Shown here piece by piece: positions 7,098-7,161 of a stretch of DNA of 7,161 nt. The notes under the pieces were generated by a model that made no database searches, was not told where the DNA came from, and worked only from the letters and a program-made list of their open reading frames with translations. Within the stretch, counting starts at the first letter, position 1; each line of letters starts with the position of its first letter. The DNA is taken from assembly GCF_943913695.1 (NCBI RefSeq), contig NZ_CALTZE010000163.1, forward strand, positions 1 through 7,161, in the 5' to 3' direction. This DNA comes from an uncultured Marmoricola sp. GTDB lineage: Bacteria > Actinomycetota > Actinomycetes > Propionibacteriales > Nocardioidaceae. Position numbers and translations under genes: made by a program.

Positions 7098-7161
7098 CTG
7101 GGCGAGCGGGCTGGGCGAGCGGGCTGGGCGAGCGGGCTGGGCGAGCGGGCTGGGCGAGCGG
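7098..7161. repeat. 13-bp tandem repeat, about five copies, reaching the right edge
   Basis: The unit CTGGGCGAGCGGG repeats without mismatch at 7098, 7111, 7124 and 7137, with a twelve-base partial copy at 7150-7161. The right boundary is outside the window. The sequence just left of it (GCGAGGG, 7091-7097) resembles a copy with a deletion. Thirteen is not a multiple of three, so a copy-number change would shift any reading frame through it. No stop codon occurs within the array in any frame. It lies directly upstream of the permease ribosome-binding site, so it is either intergenic or at the end of an upstream gene. Confidence 0.9.

Noticed and set aside
7098..7161. CRISPR array or origin iterons
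   Set aside because: The 13-bp units are directly adjacent with no spacers, so this is not CRISPR. They are GC-rich with no nearby replication gene or AT-rich unwinding region, so iterons are unsupported.

Overview
The window is very GC-rich, with G/C at nearly every third codon position, GTG/ATG starts and GC-rich hairpins lacking T-tracts. This points to a high-GC actinobacterium. A Nocardioides-like organism (Nocardioidaceae) is my best guess from gene style, but it is inference only. I see no rRNA, tRNA, CRISPR array, transposase, integrase or phage gene.

Layout from left to right. (1) Positions 1-698, minus strand: the N-terminal 232 codons of a secreted protein with a signal peptide, a jelly-roll-like domain and a Pro-Thr linker. 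It runs off the left edge. (2) Positions 699-988: a divergent intergenic region with a candidate promoter for the secreted gene and two perfect inverted repeats of identical geometry (7-6-7), both operator-like. (3) Plus strand: a glucose-6-phosphate dehydrogenase (zwf, 989-2431), then 46 bases holding a strong hairpin, then an AKR5-type aldo/keto reductase (2478-3326). (4) Positions 3337-3386: a nested hairpin suited to bidirectional termination between convergent genes. (5) Minus strand: a 175-aa membrane-anchored protein of unknown function (3389-3916). (6) Minus strand: the downstream half of a dipeptide/oligopeptide-type ABC importer operon, read from the right edge as DppB-like permease (6067-7080), DppD-like ATPase (4997-6070) and DppF-like ATPase (3981-5000). 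These are joined by two ATGA stop/start overlaps. (7) Positions 7098-7161: a 13-bp tandem repeat just upstream of the permease, reaching the right edge.

The zwf-reductase pair makes sense metabolically: Zwf makes NADPH (or NADH) at the entry to the oxidative pentose phosphate pathway, and the reductase has the residues expected of an NADPH user. The ABC genes would form one inner-membrane half plus both ATPases of a peptide-type importer. The second permease and the binding protein are not in the window and would have to lie to the right. Most of the window is ordinary metabolic and transport sequence. The points most worth checking are the paired inverted repeats, the hairpin at the reductase start codon, the 13-bp repeat array and the incomplete permease pair. 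I found no convincing new defence, mobile or RNA-guided system.
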